The notes beneath the pieces are model-generated. The model made no database searches, was not told the DNA's origin, and saw nothing but the letters and a program-made list of their open reading frames with translations. A stretch of 64,000 bases of DNA, taken from NCBI RefSeq assembly GCF_000948975.2, contig NZ_CP059735.1, positions 4,524,603 to 4,588,602 on the forward strand, in the 5' to 3' direction. Position 1 is the first letter of the stretch, and each line of letters starts with the position of its first letter. Shown in pieces: positions 25,902-35,334 of the stretch. Position numbers and translations under genes: made by a program. This DNA is from Thalassomonas actiniarum. Its GTDB lineage: Bacteria; Pseudomonadota; Gammaproteobacteria; Enterobacterales; Alteromonadaceae.

Positions 25902-26336
25902 TTGAAGGTTTTTGAAGCAGACAAGTCGTATTTACCGGCTTTAAATGAGTTCTATATAACACAAGGTTACCACAGTGACTGGGGCGACAGAGAAAGAGCT
26001 TTTATTGCTACTTTTGACAATAAAATTGTTGGTGCTGTGAAAGTGGAAACTAATAAGGGGGTTTCAATTTTACGTGGCATGTATCTCGACAAAAAATATC
26101 AAGGTAATGGCTTAGGCACGGCATTTATCAAGCATATCGAGCCTATTCTCAATGAAACGGTCGCATACTGTATGCCGTTTTCACACTTAGCAGATTTCTA
26201 CGGTAAAATCGGATTCAAAATTGTTAGCCCCGAAAGTTATCCGCCATTTCTAACCGACAGATATAAAGGTTATGAAAATCAAGGATATCGGATTATCGCA
26301 ATGTGCCGTGAAAGCACCATTTTACCAAAGCTTTAA
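25902..26336 (+). CDS. GNAT-family acetyltransferase
   Basis: A 144-residue acetyltransferase starting at TTG, with CGGGAG upstream. The acetyl-CoA loop is visible as LRGMYLDKKYQGNGLGTAFIKHIEP, with a C-terminal FYGKIGFKIVSPE segment. The substrate is unknown. Confidence 0.85.
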   Translation: MKVFEADKSYLPALNEFYITQGYHSDWGDRERAFIATFDNKIVGAVKVETNKGVSILRGMYLDKKYQGNGLGTAFIKHIEPILNETVAYCMPFSHLADFYGKIGFKIVSPESYPPFLTDRYKGYENQGYRIIAMCRESTILPKL

Positions 26337-26348
26337 ATAGCTCCTAAA

Positions 26349-26378
26349 AGCTGTCATGCTTTTGCTGCGCTGACAGCT
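26349..26378. terminator. Hairpin after the acetyltransferase gene
   Basis: Perfect 8-bp arms AGCTGTCA / TGACAGCT just downstream of the acetyltransferase stop. No strong T-tract. Confidence 0.45.
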
Positions 26379-26500
26379 CCAGCTCCCCCCCAAATGGTGC
26401 ATATCCCCGCCCTGCTTTATCGCTGCCAACAAACTTCACAGTTTTGACAATTTACTGATATCCTTTTCTATTCAGGTAACTTATATGATGCACGGAGTTA

Positions 26501-26728
26501 ATGATGACGCATACCGAGGTAACAACAGCACAAGAAGCCTTGCTCAAGATTACAAAGATTATTGAAACCGAGTGTGCTGCCGATGCAAGCTTTTTATTAT
26601 CTGAAGGTTTTGTTTTACTCGGGGTCGGCAACAGCATTTTTGAGGACAGCGAAAATAGATTTGTTTATTCACTTGGCTTTCCTAAACCTCTTGCTGAGTT
26701 AAGTGAATCTGTACAAAACAACTTTTAA
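26501..26728 (+). CDS. Small hypothetical protein
   Basis: A 75-residue soluble, acidic protein (two ATGs in a row; GGAG upstream). It reads as helix - short loop - strands: EALLKITKIIETECAADASF then EGFVLLGVGNSIFED. No family is recognised. It is a stand-alone gene, and the 270 bp that follow hold nothing identifiable. Confidence 0.55.
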   Translation: MMTHTEVTTAQEALLKITKIIETECAADASFLLSEGFVLLGVGNSIFEDSENRFVYSLGFPKPLAELSESVQNNF

Positions 26729-27000
26729 GCTCATATAACAAGAGAACAAATCACGCCTATGGCAGGTGATAATCTCCCCTTGCTAAAGCGTCTTTGCCAA
26801 TACCAGGCTGACGATGTTCCTTTCATATAGCCCCCTCATACTTGATTGAAATTGCTTAATAACTTTCTAATCATAGCAAGTTTTGATACCTTGGCGCAGT
26901 GCTCTCTTAAACACCTATAAATGACATCGTTCCACTCCTTAATAAAGCAGTGTTTGGATCGCCGGAGCGGTAATTCTATGAATAAAAAGAATAAGAAAAC

Positions 27001-28089
27001 ATGATGAAAATTAATACCTACTTAACTGCCTTGTGCCTGTGGGTTATGTCCGTTGCGGTTGTTGCAGCGCCAGGAGGAGAACTAGCAGCTTGGACAAAGG
27101 ATGCCGAAAAGAACCATTTTAATGGTGTCGTTTTAGTCGCTCTTGGCGGCGAGATTAAGCTAAAGCGCGGTTACGGTATTGCTGACAAAGAGAATAAACG
27201 TGCTTTCTCTGCCGATACCGTATTTGACATTTTATCGGTCACTAAACAATTTACCGCAGCAGCCATTTTAAAATTGGAAGAAAAGGGGCTGCTGAGTGTA
27301 AATGATCCCATAGAACGGTTTTTCAGCCAGGTACCAAATGACAAGCGCATGATAACCCTTCACCAGCTGTTAACACATACTTCCGGCTTGCAAAGCGATT
27401 TTAAAGAAGATTATGAAGTCGTCAGCCGCAACGACTTAATTAATGGCGCGTTGCATTCAACATTAACTTCAACACCGGGCAGCAATTATGAATACTCAAA
27501 TTTGGGCTACAGCCTGCTGGGGATCATTATTGAAAAAATCTCCGGGGTAAGTTACGAGAAATTCTTGAATGAACATCTATTTGCGCCCGCAGGCATGTCG
27601 GATACCGGCTATAAAATTCCTCAATGGCCATCGCAAAATTTAATCGTCGGTTATGACGGCAATAGCCGCTGGGGAACCCCGCTAGAGCATGAATGGGCTG
27701 AGGATGGTCCATGGTGGAACCTTAAAGCGAATGGCGGACTGCTGTCCACGCTGACGGATTTGCATAAATGGCATGTAGCGCTCAGCGGCAAGACAATGTT
27801 AACAGATGCCTCCAAATTAAAGCTGTTTTCACCCCATGTTGCCGAAAATGAAGCCGCAACTTCACATTATGGCTATGGCTGGGCCGTCTTTAAAACCAAA
27901 CGTAATACCAATTTGATTGCTCACAATGGTGGAAATCCATACTTCTTCAGCGATTTCCGCCGCTATACAGATGAAAACATCCTGATATTATTTGCGACTA
28001 ATGACAGGAGCAAAAAGAACTTTAAACTATACGGGCGGTTAATTAAGGCAGCTATTGCTGATCTCAATCGTACACAGGAAGAAGGCTAA
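27001..28089 (+). CDS. Secreted serine hydrolase, beta-lactamase class C / PBP4* family
   Basis: A 362-residue exported protein with a signal peptide ending VVAAP. The active-site S79-V-T-K82 and Y165-S-N167 motifs are present, and HNGG near residue 315 takes the place of KTG. These define the serine beta-lactamase/D-aminopeptidase/esterase family. The sequence LLTHTSGLQSDF is typical of the esterase-like members, so resistance to beta-lactams should not be assumed. Confidence 0.9.
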   Translation: MMKINTYLTALCLWVMSVAVVAAPGGELAAWTKDAEKNHFNGVVLVALGGEIKLKRGYGIADKENKRAFSADTVFDILSVTKQFTAAAILKLEEKGLLSVNDPIERFFSQVPNDKRMITLHQLLTHTSGLQSDFKEDYEVVSRNDLINGALHSTLTSTPGSNYEYSNLGYSLLGIIIEKISGVSYEKFLNEHLFAPAGMSDTGYKIPQWPSQNLIVGYDGNSRWGTPLEHEWAEDGPWWNLKANGGLLSTLTDLHKWHVALSGKTMLTDASKLKLFSPHVAENEAATSHYGYGWAVFKTKRNTNLIAHNGGNPYFFSDFRRYTDENILILFATNDRSKKNFKLYGRLIKAAIADLNRTQEEG

Positions 28090-28125
28090 AAGTTCAACAG
28101 CATATTTATCAGGGATAGATCTCAT

Positions 28126-28162
28126 CCGTCAGCGCAGACGCTTCCCTGCCCTGACGGTTTAA
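28126..28162 (+). terminator. Terminator after the serine hydrolase
   Basis: CCGTCAG / CTGACGG arms followed by TTTAAT. The rest of 28163-28533 holds no supportable gene. Confidence 0.6.
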
Positions 28163-28533
28163 TATCACTATACCGGTCGGCCAATGCTTGCTCTATCTTA
28201 TTTGGGATAATTTCTAATAACTTAGCCGGCTTTAAGCCGTTTCATTTCCCCCTTAATCTTTCGCTAAAACTTATCATTAAATTTAATAACAAAGATCAGC
28301 CTTGAAGCTTACTTGTGCCGTACTGAATTAACTTATCGGTAATTTTCTCTTTATCTTGGTGAGATCATTTCCCCTCTGCCGACACTAGTATCAATGAAGT
28401 GGCCACGGCTTGGCTGTTACTGCTTCATCATCAGCAGCCCTGTTACAGGCAAGCTGATAATACCAGCCCTGATCTTAACGGTCGGGAAATACTAATTAGA
28501 TTCATTCCACTAATTTACATTTGGGGACATCTT

Positions 28534-28899
28534 ATGAAAAAACTAATCGGCGCAGGCCTTTTGCTTGCCTCATCCTTCGTCGCTTCTCACGCATCCGCTG
28601 CAACTATGGAGTGTTATGTTGATACGCAGGCCTATGATACTTTTACACCTAACCAATGTTTTGCGCTTTTATGGGGGCAATCTAAAACAACGGCGGTGTT
28701 TAGAATTGCAGGCTCAACCGGCAAACCTATCAGTCAGGTTATTTGGAGTGGTGCGGCTTCAAGCTGCGGCGTTTCCGGTTCATCCTGCTCTTTCAGTATT
28801 CGTGCTTATAGAACCTACACAGCAAAAGCGACCATTCTTTACCAGGACGGAACCTGGAATACGGCGTCCGCCAAGGCATCTTTTGAAAGTGGATTTTAA
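28534..28899 (+). CDS. Hypothetical secreted protein
   Basis: A 121-residue protein with a clear signal peptide (KKLIGAGLLLASSFVASHASA). The ATG at 28534 is chosen because the signal peptide starts there. The mature part has four Cys (CYVD, NQCF, SSCG, SSCS) and is rich in Ser, Thr and aromatic residues, consistent with a small disulphide-bonded beta protein. No family is recognised. Confidence 0.65.
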   Translation: MKKLIGAGLLLASSFVASHASAATMECYVDTQAYDTFTPNQCFALLWGQSKTTAVFRIAGSTGKPISQVIWSGAASSCGVSGSSCSFSIRAYRTYTAKATILYQDGTWNTASAKASFESGF

Positions 28900-29034
28900 T
28901 CGTTTAACAGCAAGGATGTGAGTCTATAAAATACCAACCAAGCACAGCAAACCAGCGAATATGCAACTAATAACATGAATTATCGCTGGTCTATCAGAGC
29001 CGCCAGCAACCACGAGTGATAAAGGCATGGCTGA

Positions 29035-30513
29035 CTATATCGGCTTTATTTCTTGCTCTCGTTGAACCCAAGCGCGAATATCGGCACGAACCTGAGGTAG
29101 CGGGCGTACCCCGGGCTTTAGAATAACATCATGAAATGCAGCGATATCAAATGTATCGCCAATAATCTCCCGCGCCCGTATACGTTCAGACAGGATGACA
29201 TCAGCACCGAGTATATAACTGAGTGACTGGCCGGGCATGGCAATATAGCGGTCAACTTCAATTTCAATCTCGGTGCGGGACATCACGGTATTTTCCAGCA
29301 TAAAATCAATCGCCTGCTTACGCGACCAACCGCGCAGATGAATGCCGGGTTCAACAATAAGACGGCTCGCGGCCCAAAGATGTTTTGCGATCATACCCTG
29401 GCGATCATAAATCGAGGAGTAGAGGTTCATTTCATCCGCCAGATATTCTGAATAAAGTGCCCAGCCTTCGAGAATGCCGGAATTATACCCGGTGGAAGCT
29501 TGCTCTCTGGGATACGTTGACCAAAGATGATGGCCTGGCAATCCTTCATGAAAAGCAATCACCTCTGCCATCAATCGCCGTTCATTGGGGCGTGACGGAT
29601 TAATAATATAACGGGCCGGGGCCTTGCCCTGAGCTTTGCCGTAATAACCGGCGGGAGCAGAGCCTTGCAGGTATTTTGGCATTTCACTGACAACAATTTC
29701 TTTTGTTATTTGTTTTGAAAATGACATCAGGGTTTTATCATGAGCCCGGGCCAGCGCTTTTTCTGAAATGACAATCAGGTCTTTTGCGCCGGTTTGATTT
29801 ACTTGTGTTTCAGCACGCAAATCTTTAAGTATGTGCGCTACCGTATCCCCTGGTTTTCCTGTTGCCAGCAATTGTTCCTGTGATTCCTTAAGAAAACGTC
29901 TGCCGATGGCTTCAATTTCATCCGAAGATAGGCTCAAGGTCGTCCACCAGGTGACGGCATCAGCAAAACATGCAGCCCCGCCTTTAAGTTTCGAAAGCCC
30001 GGGGGCTATACTGGCGGCAGGAAGATATTCTTTATCAAGAAATTTTTCTAACGCAGAAACTGCCGGCACAATTTCATCTTTGATCAAGGCATTCCATAAC
30101 GCCGCATTTTTATGTTCAACCTGGTTAAAGCGGTATTTAGAATTTGCCAGGGTGAGGTCGGATAAAAGATCGCGAACTTGTTGCTGAACACGAATAACGA
30201 CCGCACGCGGCGCAGTTTCCTTTGAGCTGATGCCTGCACCTAATGTCTCTATCGCCACCTTAAAGGCAGCCGGGGCTTGAGACCAGGTTTTTATGGCTTC
30301 ACCGGCAGTGTCTGGCCCGTTTGCTATAATGCCCTGCCACTGCCTGGGCCATTTTACTTGCCAACCGATAACCTGGTTAAGGTAACGTAAATCCGTTTTA
30401 CAGTTGTTAAGCGCCTGTGCGGCATAGCCACTGTCAGCCACCAGAGGTTTACCCTGCACGCCTGCACATAACATCAGCAGTGCCGCCATGAAACTGTTCA
30501 CAAATACTTTCAC
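29035..30513 (-). CDS. Secreted DUF885-family protein
   Basis: A 492-residue exported protein (signal peptide to about residue 21) starting at GTG behind AAGGAG. The DUF885 signature FHEGLPGHHLW lies at about residue 340, with a later SRKQAIDFMLENT helix and an IEVDRYIAMPGQSLSYILG motif. DUF885 members are thought to be zinc-dependent peptidase-like proteins, and the HE-x4-H pattern supports a metal site. The substrate is unknown. Confidence 0.88.
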   Translation of the reverse strand: MKVFVNSFMAALLMLCAGVQGKPLVADSGYAAQALNNCKTDLRYLNQVIGWQVKWPRQWQGIIANGPDTAGEAIKTWSQAPAAFKVAIETLGAGISSKETAPRAVVIRVQQQVRDLLSDLTLANSKYRFNQVEHKNAALWNALIKDEIVPAVSALEKFLDKEYLPAASIAPGLSKLKGGAACFADAVTWWTTLSLSSDEIEAIGRRFLKESQEQLLATGKPGDTVAHILKDLRAETQVNQTGAKDLIVISEKALARAHDKTLMSFSKQITKEIVVSEMPKYLQGSAPAGYYGKAQGKAPARYIINPSRPNERRLMAEVIAFHEGLPGHHLWSTYPREQASTGYNSGILEGWALYSEYLADEMNLYSSIYDRQGMIAKHLWAASRLIVEPGIHLRGWSRKQAIDFMLENTVMSRTEIEIEVDRYIAMPGQSLSYILGADVILSERIRAREIIGDTFDIAAFHDVILKPGVRPLPQVRADIRAWVQREQEIKPI

Positions 30514-30677
30514 TCGCTTATCTCCTTTTCCGTAACGGATACCCGCAACTGTGGCAAATTAACTTAGATGTACTGCTAATTAGAGCAAGGGCTCCCGGCA
30601 AGATATCAGACGGCTTATATCCCCCATAACTATGTCAGATAGCTATAGTTAAGTCTTTGGTAACAGCTTTGGCCGGG

Positions 30678-31079
30678 TCATTGTGCCCTGCTCTGTAAAT
30701 ATTCCCGCCACGGTGTCCAATAGAACTTTTCCCAGCCCTGGGTTACGCCATCATAATCATGCTCAGGCACATCCAGGTGAACCAAATCAATTTTCCCGAA
30801 TGCTTCGTCATCAATAAAATTCAGAATTAAAGTAGAATCCGGATCCGCCGGTTTAAACGCTGTCGAGCGCCAGGATTGTACAATGAGATTTGGACTACTT
30901 ACTGCCAGTATCGTACCGCTGAGCACACCATCAAAAGCGCGAAATTCGGCTCCGGCCTCTTTTCCTATAATGACAGGCGAGCCGGTAATGGCTTGGTGCT
31001 GAACAGGGTCAAGATACATTTCAAATAATACCTGGGCCGGGACCGGCAAGGTTATGGACTGCGATATTACACTGCGCAT
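30678..31079 (-). CDS. SRPBCC/AHSA1-family ligand-binding protein
   Basis: A 133-residue cytoplasmic protein with the START/AHSA1 (activator of Hsp90 ATPase-like) fold: FEMYLDPVQHQAITG near the N-terminus, EFRAFDGVLSGTIL, and C-terminal GWEKFYWTPWREYL. Such proteins bind hydrophobic ligands or act as small enzymes. It is divergent from the secreted gene at 31308. Confidence 0.85.
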   Translation of the reverse strand: MRSVISQSITLPVPAQVLFEMYLDPVQHQAITGSPVIIGKEAGAEFRAFDGVLSGTILAVSSPNLIVQSWRSTAFKPADPDSTLILNFIDDEAFGKIDLVHLDVPEHDYDGVTQGWEKFYWTPWREYLQSRAQ

Positions 31080-31307
31080 GCTTATCTGCTCCCTGTATCG
31101 CTGATAACGTATTGGCGTGAATTCCGGCTAGCTGGTTCGTTATATAAAAATTAGCACTAAGATTCACGAATTTTTAATACTTTTAAAAGGTTAACAATAA
31201 TAATCACAGCAATCAATTAAACGCCCCGGGAAAACCGAGAATTGAGATATGTAATTGATGTCTGCTTAACTTGTCTCTATAGTGCTTGGCAGCTTTAGGA
31301 GATTAAA

Positions 31308-31904
31308 ATGAAAAAAACACTTTTAACAAGCGCTTTATTATCCCTGGCAGCCAGCAGCGCCAGCCACGCCGAAGCCCCTTTGGTGTCTATTGATAGCCAT
31401 GATGCGTTTTTCAATAATATCAGCAAACATTGCGGCAAGGCTTTTGAAGGTAAGGTAACGGTAGATAATGCCCCGGCCAGCAGCTTTTCTAAAAATAAAT
31501 TAGTGATGCATGTCAGAAAATGCTCTGAGCGTGAGTTGCAAATCCCTTTCCATGTCGGTGACGATGCCTCGCGCACCTGGATATTAACCAAAACCGGCTC
31601 CGGCATTTCGCTAAAACATGATCACCGCCAAAAAGACGGCAGCGATGACGAGTCAACCATGTATGGTGGTCATACTCAGGATGCCGGTTGGCCCCAGGTA
31701 CAGTCCTTCCCTGCCGACCAATACTCGAAAGAGCTGTTTGTTAAACAAGGTATTCCGCAATCTATCGGCAATACCTGGCAAATGTATATCTATCCGGAAA
31801 AGTTCACCTACCGCTTAGTACGCCAGGGGCGTGAATTCAGGGTAGACTTTGATCTGGCCCAGCCAATTAAAGCGCCTGCCGCCCCTTGGGGTTATCAGGA
31901 TTAA
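31308..31904 (+). CDS. Hypothetical secreted protein
   Basis: A 198-residue protein with a signal peptide (KKTLLTSALLSLAASSASHA) and TAGGAG upstream. The mature region has two Cys (KHCGK, RKCSE) that may pair. A His/Asp-rich stretch (LKHDHRQKDGSDDE, YGGHTQD) could bind metal. No family is named with confidence. Its end overlaps the end of the convergent cupin gene by four bases. Confidence 0.7.
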   Translation: MKKTLLTSALLSLAASSASHAEAPLVSIDSHDAFFNNISKHCGKAFEGKVTVDNAPASSFSKNKLVMHVRKCSERELQIPFHVGDDASRTWILTKTGSGISLKHDHRQKDGSDDESTMYGGHTQDAGWPQVQSFPADQYSKELFVKQGIPQSIGNTWQMYIYPEKFTYRLVRQGREFRVDFDLAQPIKAPAAPWGYQD

Positions 31905-32938
31905 CGATGCTTTTCTAATTGCTTAATAAGCCAGTTAACCACACTGGCTTTAGCCCTGCTTACTGTTTCCCCTTTAGCATCCTTCGCTAATATGCCTTTT
32001 TTAGATGCAGGCACATGCTCAAGCGGATCGCCCCCGGTTTGAAAAACATAGTGATCGTAAAAACTACGCCAGGCTAAACGCTCGGACGCAGGTAAATCTT
32101 TTATCGTCAACAAGGCATGCATCATACTGTCAACCGGCGCTAATTTGTTTTGCTCCAGTTCAATCGAGCCGCCCCACCAATAGTTGACCAAGGTATTTAT
32201 TCCTCCTGACGCTTCGACCTGATGCCACCAAAGGGGCGGAATATAAAGTCCATCTCCCGGCTCCAACTCGGCAACACAGGCATGGGACAGCGCCTGTTCA
32301 AACCTGGGATGCTTTTCTAAATCCGGGTTATTAACATCAACCAGACTAATCGCCGGTCCCGTTGGCGTATAGTCTATCGGGCCTACATAGAGATTCTTTA
32401 TCTGCTCCGGCGGAAACAGGGTAAAACGACGCCTGCCGCTGATCACACAGGCAATGTTGTGGGACTCATCATAATGCGCCGGCACCAATGCCTTATTACC
32501 CAGCCAAATTCTCGGGGATACCTTAGATAAAAACGCCGGGCTTGGGTTTTGCGTTAAAAATTCAGGCAGGCATTGCTTCACCGGAGCACTCTGCACCGCC
32601 AGGGTCGGACTTGCTCCCTGGTCATGCAAATAACCGATTAACTGCTTGGCAACGGCACTGATAGTGCCATTTCGACACTGAAAATTAAACCCCTCAAAGT
32701 CGTGGTTATAAAATATGCGTCCCTGATGCTCCGGCGCCATCAAGATCACCGGCACCTGACTGTTATTGCAAAAAGCGCGGAGATAACGGGCAAAAGCCTC
32801 ATCCCCCTGCTTACCTTTTTCCACCGCAGGCCAGCTATCTACCAGGTTACGGATCACAACCGGGGCATAATGGTTTGAAGTATATGAGGCAAAATCGCTG
32901 ATATTATTTTTATTATATTCTTCAATCCAGCTGGTCAT
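31901..32938 (-). CDS. Cupin-like (JmjC-type) Fe(II)/2-oxoglutarate oxygenase
   Basis: A 345-residue cytoplasmic protein of the cupin_8 family. The iron-binding H-x-D is seen in PAHYDESHNIACVISGRRRF, with the later strand LYIPPLWWHQVEA supplying the third ligand. Genes of this family often accompany TonB receptors, SapC and tryptophan halogenases. Here it is divergent from a sapC gene (33091), 20-30 kb from the halogenase cluster, with a LacI-type palindrome between them. The substrate is unknown. Confidence 0.87.
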   Translation of the reverse strand: MTSWIEEYNKNNISDFASYTSNHYAPVVIRNLVDSWPAVEKGKQGDEAFARYLRAFCNNSQVPVILMAPEHQGRIFYNHDFEGFNFQCRNGTISAVAKQLIGYLHDQGASPTLAVQSAPVKQCLPEFLTQNPSPAFLSKVSPRIWLGNKALVPAHYDESHNIACVISGRRRFTLFPPEQIKNLYVGPIDYTPTGPAISLVDVNNPDLEKHPRFEQALSHACVAELEPGDGLYIPPLWWHQVEASGGINTLVNYWWGGSIELEQNKLAPVDSMMHALLTIKDLPASERLAWRSFYDHYVFQTGGDPLEHVPASKKGILAKDAKGETVSRAKASVVNWLIKQLEKHR

Positions 32939-33005
32939 ATTCTTTATCTGATTCGTTCATGGGATTTACATCTTATCGCAAGTTTGTTTTACTATCACGA
33001 ATAAA

Positions 33006-33019
33006 TGACAGCGCTGTCT
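33006..33019. promoter_or_regulatory. LacI-type palindrome between the cupin and sapC genes
   Basis: TGACAGCGCTGTCT, with the inner 12 bp (33007-33018) a perfect palindrome. The central GCGC matches LacI operators, but the flanks differ from the GH1/TonB sites, suggesting another LacI-family regulator not encoded in this window. Confidence 0.5.
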
Positions 33020-33090
33020 CTTGTTTTTATAACTAAGGGGTAAACGCACATCAGATGCAAAGTAAAATGACCAAGGGAAGAGAGAAAAGC

Positions 33091-33834
33091 ATGACAAGCA
33101 GCACTGCTCAGGCAAACACAGGGCCAATCAGCACGGGAGCATACAACCTGGTTCCGCTGAACAACAACAGCCATAAAAATTTGAAAGTCCGCCGGGATTT
33201 CAGCTTTCCCCATAGTAAAACACAGCAGCTGGTGCCCGTGACCCCGAATGAAATCATCAAGGCAGCAAGTTGTTATCCGGTATGTTTTATCAAAGACCAG
33301 CAAACCAAGCATTTTAAACTTGCCGCCATTCTGGGCACAGATGCCAGTGAAAACCTGTTTTATAGCCCTGCTGGCTGGAATGCCCCCTATATTCCCTTGC
33401 ATATTCAAAAATCTCCCTTTGCCATAGCCACCCGGGAGGACGGCAGTTGCCTGATCGCCATCGATACCCAAAGCCAGTACTGCAGCGAACTGGAGGGTGA
33501 ACCCTTATTTGATGGCCGGGGTGAAGAAACACCGGCATTAACCGGCATCAGGGAGTTATGCGAGCATTTAACACAGCAGGAACAACTAGCAATTAACTTT
33601 ATCAATGATATAAATGAGTTGGGGCTGTTAACCCAACACAAACTGAGATACAGCCTGGCATCAGGCGAAAAGAAAGAACTTACCGGGCTTTACTCGGTGG
33701 ATGAAGAATTACTTAAGTCCTTGCCGGGTGAGCAGCTGCTGAGCCTTTATAAAAAAGGCTACCTGAAGCTCATCCATGCCCATTTAATGTCGTTAGGGCA
33801 ATTTTCCCGGTTGTTCCAATTAAAAAAATCCTGA
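33091..33834 (+). CDS. SapC-family protein
   Basis: A 247-residue protein related to the SapC (S-layer-type) family: LVPLNNNSHKNLKVRRDFSF at the start, PVCFIKDQQTKHFKLAAILG, then GWNAPYIPLHIQKSPFAIA. The start at 33091 follows a GAGAG Shine-Dalgarno; ATGs at 33055 and 33067 are possible. A paralogue at 46809 shares the same layout. In marine bacteria SapC genes travel with TonB receptors. The biochemical role is not established. Confidence 0.85.
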   Translation: MTSSTAQANTGPISTGAYNLVPLNNNSHKNLKVRRDFSFPHSKTQQLVPVTPNEIIKAASCYPVCFIKDQQTKHFKLAAILGTDASENLFYSPAGWNAPYIPLHIQKSPFAIATREDGSCLIAIDTQSQYCSELEGEPLFDGRGEETPALTGIRELCEHLTQQEQLAINFINDINELGLLTQHKLRYSLASGEKKELTGLYSVDEELLKSLPGEQLLSLYKKGYLKLIHAHLMSLGQFSRLFQLKKS

Positions 33835-33844
33835 AAAAGTACCC

Positions 33845-34053
33845 TTCCTGTAAACGTCATTCCTGTTCGTCCATGAACCCATGACATACCTTACTTCCTG
33901 TAAACATCATTCCTGTTCGTCCATGAACCCATGACATACCTTACTTCCTGTAAACGTCATTCCTGTTCGTCCATGAACCCATGACATACCTTACTTCCTG
34001 TAAACGTCATTCCTGTTCGTCCATGAACCCATGACATACCTTACTTCCTGTAA
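33845..34053. repeat. Four tandem 50-bp repeats
   Basis: Four units of 50 bp start at 33845, 33895, 33945 and 33995, with a 9-bp fifth start at 34045. They are identical except for one G-to-A change in unit 2. Each contains a small GTTC-GTCCAT-GAAC hairpin. They lie between the convergent sapC and SDR genes. There are no unique spacers, so this is not a CRISPR array. Confidence 0.95.
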
Positions 34054-34057
34054 GTAA

Positions 34058-34082
34058 AGCCGTTAGTTTGATGCCAACGGCT
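34058..34082. terminator. Hairpin between the 50-bp repeats and the SDR gene
   Basis: AGCCGTT / AACGGCT arms around an 11-nt loop, downstream of the minus-strand SDR gene. The T-tract is weak. Confidence 0.45.
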
Positions 34083-34113
34083 CTTCTCTTTCTCTTCCAG
34101 ATGGAATCCCCTT

Positions 34114-35028
34114 TTATTTAATAAACCTGTGGATGGCTTCGTTGGCGTTGTCCTGGAAGGTTTCATTATCCAAGTCGGCAAAAAGCATTGCCTGGTCGCC
34201 GATAGGGCCGGTAAGACCCGATTGACTTGCATAAAAACCGCCGCTTTTATAGGACTTATTGAACAGGCCGTCTACGTAGCGTTCGGCGCCGACTTCTAAT
34301 TTGTGCACTTTACCTAACCATAACATCACTTTCATCATACCCTTCATCACGTACTGTTTAACCGGAGAAAGAGTGTTAAAGCCTTCCGTGCCGGTTGTTG
34401 CTCCCGGACTCATGGTAATAAAACGAATATCCGGGTGCTGGCGGGCAATAGAAGACATCCACAGGGCCGCCATGTATTTAATCGGCCCGTATGGGACTGT
34501 CGCATCACTGGTTTTACCAAAGAATACCCCGCTGCAAATCGAGGCAAATTCATCAACCGATGAGGTTTTCAGATCCGGGCGTTTCATGCCCATTTCCTTA
34601 ACGCCCCTTGCCGCTTCCGAGCCTGCATATAAAGCGGTTTTGGTGAGTTTTTTCGCCTTTAATAACTCCTCGGTTAGAGCAACATGCCCCAGAAGGTTAG
34701 CGGCAAAGATTTGGGTGACGCCGTCTTTGGTTTTATCATGGAATTTTTTACCACCGGTGCCGCCGGCGTTCATCACCAGGCCTTCAACCGGCTCAGGTAA
34801 AGTGGCAACAGCTTCTCTAACTGAGTCCAGGTCTGAAACATCAATAAGTAGAATTTCGAAAATGGATTTGCCCGTCTCCCTTTCCAGCTCACGTCTGGCA
34901 AGTTTGGCTTTCTCTAAGTTTCGACAGCCCAGGTAGATTTTTTCTACGCCGTCCTGTTGCGCCAACTGTTTTGCGCTCTCTTTACCTAAGCCCGCGTTTG
35001 CACCTGTGATCAAAATACTTTTTAACAT
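34114..35028 (-). CDS. Short-chain dehydrogenase/reductase
   Basis: A 304-residue NAD(P)-dependent enzyme. The start MLKSILITGANAGLG places the cofactor loop TGANAGLG right at the N-terminus and has AGGTGA upstream; an ATG six codons earlier is possible. NAG(G) after strand 4 and the expected Tyr/Lys region (YGPIKYMAALW) fit the retinol dehydrogenase/protochlorophyllide-reductase-like branch. The substrate is unknown. It is divergent from the DUF4345 gene. Confidence 0.85.
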   Translation of the reverse strand: MLKSILITGANAGLGKESAKQLAQQDGVEKIYLGCRNLEKAKLARRELERETGKSIFEILLIDVSDLDSVREAVATLPEPVEGLVMNAGGTGGKKFHDKTKDGVTQIFAANLLGHVALTEELLKAKKLTKTALYAGSEAARGVKEMGMKRPDLKTSSVDEFASICSGVFFGKTSDATVPYGPIKYMAALWMSSIARQHPDIRFITMSPGATTGTEGFNTLSPVKQYVMKGMMKVMLWLGKVHKLEVGAERYVDGLFNKSYKSGGFYASQSGLTGPIGDQAMLFADLDNETFQDNANEAIHRFIK

Positions 35029-35334
35029 GTTTTCACCTTTTCCCATCTTTCTTCAAAAGAATATTCTCGTTAAACGCGGACACTTCACTTCATACCCGCT
35101 CTGTTTATGCGTCGGCCCGAACATCGGATTCAGGACCTCGCCTGTTTGCGATGAGGTAAATGTAATGGATATGAAAAATCGGTTTTTGATATTTCTTGCT
35201 ATCTTGACTTTTCCCCGGGAAAAACAAAACACCGCAAGAAATATCAAAAAAAGCAAACAAGCTTTCTATAAGCTTTTAACCATCTGCTTCAGGCAAATAC
35301 ATAAACAACCAGGTAAACATATAAGAAGGTAAAT
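35029..35334. other. Intergenic region with a large inverted repeat
   Basis: TTTTTGATATTTCTTGC (35183-35199) and its perfect complement GCAAGAAATATCAAAAA (35234-35250) enclose 34 bp, in front of the DUF4345 gene. The 16-base core occurs a third time at 35824-35839. No gene is seen here. Confidence 0.85.

Noticed and set aside
33845-34053. CRISPR array
   Set aside because: The units are contiguous 50-bp tandem repeats without spacers, and no cas genes are present.
34301-34936. 211-codon open frame on the plus strand
   Set aside because: Antisense to the SDR gene, with no ribosome-binding site or family features.
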